Source: Marinimicrobium sp. C6131 (GTDB lineage Bacteria > Pseudomonadota > Gammaproteobacteria > Pseudomonadales > Cellvibrionaceae). From it: a stretch of 64,000 nt of DNA. The DNA is taken from the NCBI RefSeq assembly GCF_026153455.1, contig NZ_CP110629.1, forward strand, positions 1 to 64,000, given 5' to 3'. The notes beneath the pieces are model-generated. The model was not told the origin of the DNA, did no database searches, and saw only the letters and a program-made list of their open reading frames with translations. A program made the translations under genes and the position numbers. The first letter of the stretch is position 1. Each line of letters begins with the position of its first letter. This document shows positions 60,838 to 64,000 of the stretch, piece after piece.

Positions 60838-61458
60838 ATGGCCAGATCCAAAAGCAGCAACCGTTGGCTGGACGAGCACTTCAGCGACCCTTACGTCAAG
60901 CAGTCCCAGAAGGATGGCTATCGCTCCCGCGCCAGCTATAAGCTGATCGAGCTGGATCAGAAAGACAGGCTGTTCAAGCCCGGTATGAGTGTGGTCGACC
61001 TGGGGTCGGCGCCGGGGGGCTGGTCCCAGGTGGCGGCCGACCGGGTGGGCGATCGGGGAAGGGTGCTGGCCTCGGACATTCTGCCCATGGACAGTATCGC
61101 CGGAGTCGAGTTTATCCAGGGGGATTTTACCGAGGACGCGGTGCTGGAGCAGCTGCTGGCCGCGCTCGGCGGGCAGAAAGCGGACCTTGTAATCTCCGAT
61201 ATGGCCCCCAACATGAGTGGTATGAATGCCGTGGACCAGCCCGCCGCGATCTATCTGGTGGAGTTGGCGCTGGATATGGCCCGACAGGTGTTGAAACCTG
61301 GCGGGCATTTTGTTGCCAAAGTGTTCCATGGCGAGGGCTTCGACCCCCTGCTGCAGGACACGCGCAACGCCTTTTCCAAAGTGGCAGTGCGCAAACCCGA
61401 TGCCTCCCGGGCCCGCTCCCGCGAGGTGTATCTGGTCGCCCGGGGTTTCAAAGGTTGA
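60838..61458 (+). CDS. rlmE: 23S rRNA (uridine-2'-O-)-methyltransferase RlmE
   Basis: A 206-residue SAM-dependent enzyme (FtsJ/RrmJ) that methylates U2552 of 23S rRNA. SRASYKLIELDQKDRLF, VVDLGSAPGGWSQVAA (SAM binding) and SDMAPNMSGM are diagnostic, and the K-D-K-E tetrad includes K in YKLIEL and D in SDMAPN. It precedes ftsH, the standard order. Confidence 0.96.
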   Translation: MARSKSSNRWLDEHFSDPYVKQSQKDGYRSRASYKLIELDQKDRLFKPGMSVVDLGSAPGGWSQVAADRVGDRGRVLASDILPMDSIAGVEFIQGDFTEDAVLEQLLAALGGQKADLVISDMAPNMSGMNAVDQPAAIYLVELALDMARQVLKPGGHFVAKVFHGEGFDPLLQDTRNAFSKVAVRKPDASRARSREVYLVARGFKG

Positions 61459-61561
61459 TCCAAGGGCTGATCTATTGCCTCATAGGGTGCGTTTATTGGT
61501 ATTGACGCGCTTATGGGCTCTATACTGTCACTGATTTGCTGTACAAAACGAGGGTACCTCC

Positions 61562-63505
61562 TTGAACGACATGACCAAAAATCTCATCCTGTGGCTGATC
61601 ATTGCCGCCGTGCTGTTCACGGTGTTTCAGGGTTTCAATCAGCCGACCAGTAGCGAGACCCTCAGCTACTCGGACTTCGTACGCTCGGTGAAGAACGAGC
61701 AGGTCCGGGAGGTCACTCTGCAGGGCCTGAAGGTCCAGGGCACCTACTCCGACGGCAGCACCTTCCAGACGACCCTGCCACAGATTGGCGACCCCAAGCT
61801 GATGGATGATCTGCTGAACTCCAACGTGACCGTGCGCAACAAGGAGCCGGAGCGGCCCAGCCTGTGGCATCAGCTGCTAGTGGCCAGTTTCCCGATTCTG
61901 ATCATCATTGCCGTGTTCCTGTTCTTCATGCGTCAGATGCAGGGCGGCATGGGGGGCGGCAAAGGTGGCCCCATGAGCTTTGGCAAAAGCAAGGCCAAGC
62001 TGCTCGGTGAAGACCAGGTCAAAACCACCTTTGCCGACGTGGCCGGCGTGGATGAAGCCAAAGAAGAGGTCAGCGAGCTGGTGGAATACCTGCGCGACCC
62101 CTCCAAGTTCCAGCGACTGGGCGGCCAGATTCCCCGCGGTGTGCTGATGGCGGGCCCGCCGGGTACCGGTAAGACCCTGCTGGCCAAGGCCATTGCCGGC
62201 GAGGCGAAAGTCCCCTTCTTCTCTATTTCAGGTTCGGATTTCGTCGAAATGTTCGTCGGTGTGGGTGCCTCCCGTGTCCGGGACATGTTCGACCAGGCCA
62301 AGAAACAGGCGCCCTGCATCATCTTTATCGATGAAATTGATGCCGTGGGGCGTCACCGTGGCGGTGGTCACGGGGGTGGTCACGACGAGCGTGAACAGAC
62401 CCTGAACCAGTTGCTGGTGGAAATGGACGGTTTTGAAGGTAATGAAGGCGTGATTGTCATCGCCGCCACCAACCGTCCGGACGTGCTCGACAAGGCACTG
62501 TTGCGCCCCGGTCGCTTTGACCGTCAGGTGGTGGTTGGCCTGCCGGACATCCGCGGCCGCGAACAGATTCTGAAAGTCCACATGCGCAAGGTGCCGATTG
62601 ATGAGCGAGTGGAGGCATCGGTCATTGCTCGCGGTACCCCCGGCTTCTCCGGCGCGGACCTGGCCAACCTGGTGAATGAGGCGGCCCTGTTCGCCGCGCG
62701 CGGCAACAAGCGACTGGTCACCATGGAGGAGTTTGAGAAAGCGCGAGACAAGATCATGATGGGCGCCGAGCGCCGCTCCATGGTGATGAGTGAGAAGGAA
62801 AAGGAAAACACCGCCTATCACGAGGCCGGTCACGCCATTGTGGGTAAAATCGTGCCCGAGCACGACCCGATCCACAAGGTGACCATCATTCCCCGTGGCC
62901 GGGCGCTGGGTGTCACCCAGTTCCTGCCCGAGGGCGACAAATACAGCATGAGCCGCCGGGCTATCGAGTCCAGCATCTGCACCCTGTTTGGCGGGCGGAT
63001 TGCAGAGCAGATGACCCTGGGGGCGGAAGGCATTACCACCGGTGCGTCCAACGATATTGAACGGGCCACCGAACTGGCACGCAACATGGTCACCAAGTGG
63101 GGGCTGTCGGAAAAACTCGGTCCGCTGCACTACGGTGAGGACGAAGGCATGATGCCCGGTACCGGCTCCGCCAACTACTCGGGCGAGACGTCCAAGCTGA
63201 TCGATCAGGAAGTACGGCGGATCATCGATGAGTGCTACAAGCGTGCTGAGCAGATCCTGCACGACAATCGGGACATTCTCGAGGCGATGAAAGATGCCCT
63301 CATGGAGTACGAGACCATCGACGCCGAGCAGGTGGAAGACCTGATGGCGCGTCGCAAGGTACGCCCGCCCCGGGATTGGCACGACGATGACTTCAATGGC
63401 CATCTCAAAGGCAAGGGCGGCGAGGCCGACGGCAAGTCAGGCGGCAAGGGCGCCGAGGGTGAAGGCAAAGACAAGCCTATCGGCGGGCCTGCCGAGGACC
63501 ACTGA
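61562..63505 (+). CDS. ftsH: ATP-dependent zinc metalloprotease FtsH
   Basis: A 647-residue inner-membrane AAA protease that degrades misfolded membrane proteins and short-lived regulators. Two membrane helices (about 8-26 and 104-124) flank a periplasmic domain. Walker A GPPGTGKT is at 198-205, Walker B is IFIDEID, and the zinc site HEAGH is at 420-424. The C-terminus is glycine- and lysine-rich. TTG 61562, preceded by GAGGG, gives an MNDMTKNLILW start close to other FtsH proteins; ATG 61571 is the alternative. Confidence 0.97.
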   Translation: MNDMTKNLILWLIIAAVLFTVFQGFNQPTSSETLSYSDFVRSVKNEQVREVTLQGLKVQGTYSDGSTFQTTLPQIGDPKLMDDLLNSNVTVRNKEPERPSLWHQLLVASFPILIIIAVFLFFMRQMQGGMGGGKGGPMSFGKSKAKLLGEDQVKTTFADVAGVDEAKEEVSELVEYLRDPSKFQRLGGQIPRGVLMAGPPGTGKTLLAKAIAGEAKVPFFSISGSDFVEMFVGVGASRVRDMFDQAKKQAPCIIFIDEIDAVGRHRGGGHGGGHDEREQTLNQLLVEMDGFEGNEGVIVIAATNRPDVLDKALLRPGRFDRQVVVGLPDIRGREQILKVHMRKVPIDERVEASVIARGTPGFSGADLANLVNEAALFAARGNKRLVTMEEFEKARDKIMMGAERRSMVMSEKEKENTAYHEAGHAIVGKIVPEHDPIHKVTIIPRGRALGVTQFLPEGDKYSMSRRAIESSICTLFGGRIAEQMTLGAEGITTGASNDIERATELARNMVTKWGLSEKLGPLHYGEDEGMMPGTGSANYSGETSKLIDQEVRRIIDECYKRAEQILHDNRDILEAMKDALMEYETIDAEQVEDLMARRKVRPPRDWHDDDFNGHLKGKGGEADGKSGGKGAEGEGKDKPIGGPAEDH

Positions 63506-63543
63506 CCGCTCATCCGGCGGCATTGAGTCTCCATTCTGTTATA

Positions 63544-63577
63544 ATCCCCGGCCATTGTGCCGGGGATTTGTTTTTTC
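63544..63577 (+). terminator. Terminator after ftsH
   Basis: CCCCGGC (63546-63552) pairs with GCCGGGG (63559-63565), extended by AT/AT, followed by TTGTTTTTT. A TATAAT at 63540-63545 just before it might be a -10 box, but no -35 was found. Confidence 0.85.
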
Positions 63578-63625
63578 CCGCCCGGTTAATGCCCGATATC
63601 GCCCAACCAGTTGGAACCACCGCCC

Positions 63626-64000
63626 ATGCGTTTTGGCGCCCACAGTCTGGACCTGTCTCGCCCCCGTTTGATGGGGGTCCTCAACACCACGCCGGACTCC
63701 TTTTCTGATGGTGGGAGTTACTATCAGAGTGGCCGTCTATCCCTGGATTTGGCCCTGAGCCGCGCACAACAGATGCTGGATGAAGGTGCTGATATCATCG
63801 ACATAGGCGGGGAGTCGACCCGCCCGGGTTCGACACCGGTGAGTGAACAGGAGGAGTTGGACCGGGTGGTGCCGGTCGTGGAGGCGGTGGCCGGTGAACT
63901 GGGCGCGTTGGTGTCGGTCGATACCAGTAGCCCCGCCGTCATTCGGGAGTCGGCCCGGGCGGGTGCCGGCCTGATCAACGATGTGCGCGCATTGCAGCGC
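63626..64000 (+). CDS. folP: Dihydropteroate synthase, N-terminal part (runs off the window)
   Basis: The frame starts at ATG 63626 and is open to the last base (125 codons seen of an expected about 280). LMGVLNTTPDSFSDGG is the pterin-binding signature, DIIDIGGESTRPGSTPVS the second signature, and LVSVDTSSPAVIRE follows. The enzyme joins pterin and p-aminobenzoate in folate synthesis and is the target of sulfonamides. ftsH-folP is the usual order. Confidence 0.95.
   Translation, partial: MRFGAHSLDLSRPRLMGVLNTTPDSFSDGGSYYQSGRLSLDLALSRAQQMLDEGADIIDIGGESTRPGSTPVSEQEELDRVVPVVEAVAGELGALVSVDTSSPAVIRESARAGAGLINDVRALQR

Overview
This window looks like a chromosomal segment of a marine or soil polysaccharide-degrading gammaproteobacterium, most likely of the Cellvibrionales (Cellvibrio/Saccharophagus/Marinimicrobium-like). 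The clues are the Pseudomonas/Cellvibrio-type housekeeping blocks (nrdR-ribD-ribE-ribBX-ribH-nusB-thiL-pgpA-ribA and carA-carB-greA-rlmE-ftsH-folP), the large TonB-dependent receptors with secreted or lipoprotein glycosidases, and the tryptophan-halogenase-like genes. The placement is inference from gene content; no database was searched.

Layout. 1-2363: the end of a degenerate halogenase-like gene and an intact tryptophan-halogenase-family gene. 2387-4133: an IS110-family element of the IS1111 type, with a long structured non-coding 3' region, lying against a palindromic REP repeat. 4203-5399: a secreted protein of unknown function. 5405-5750: a tRNA-Leu(CAG) with its promoter and a duplicated terminator/3'-end unit. 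5983-9393: rnr and rlmB. 9598-35181: an L-arabinose/arabinan utilisation locus. 35273-42707: nrdR, riboflavin genes, nusB, thiL, pgpA, dapB. 42744-48833: miscellaneous genes (endonuclease/phosphatase-like, transglutaminase-like, NnrU, MAPEG, Na/Ca exchanger, permease, diguanylate cyclase). 49031-51406: a large secreted GH43 arabinanase. 51661-55112: an Mla-type lipid ABC transporter operon. 55485-64000: carAB, greA, yhbY, rlmE, ftsH and the start of folP.

How the arabinose locus works. Two TonB-dependent receptors (22734, 27186) would import oligosaccharides. Lipoprotein or secreted enzymes (GH43 at 17937, 32108 and 49031; GH127 at 19119; GH97 at 30021) would cut arabinan and related side chains. 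A GH43 without a signal peptide (16952) would finish the oligosaccharides in the cytoplasm. A GPH-family symporter (15439) takes up the sugar and an aldose 1-epimerase (25759) interconverts anomers. AraA, AraB and AraD convert L-arabinose to D-xylulose 5-phosphate. An IlvD/Edd dehydratase closely resembling L-arabinonate dehydratase (9598) hints at a second, oxidative branch. A FadR-type GntR regulator (34447) closes the locus, and similar AT-rich near-palindromes lie in front of several of these genes.

The most interesting signals lie outside the genes. (1) The region downstream of the IS110-type recombinase folds into hairpins; one loop carries 11 nt perfectly complementary to the DNA at the right edge of the element, as expected of a bridge (seeker) RNA aimed at REP palindromes. 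(2) A candidate small RNA of about 210 nt (34119-34329) has its own promoter and terminator, and a C/U-rich loop complementary to the Shine-Dalgarno sequences of both TonB receptors. (3) Two families of intergenic palindromes are scattered over the window. No CRISPR array, rRNA or prophage was seen.
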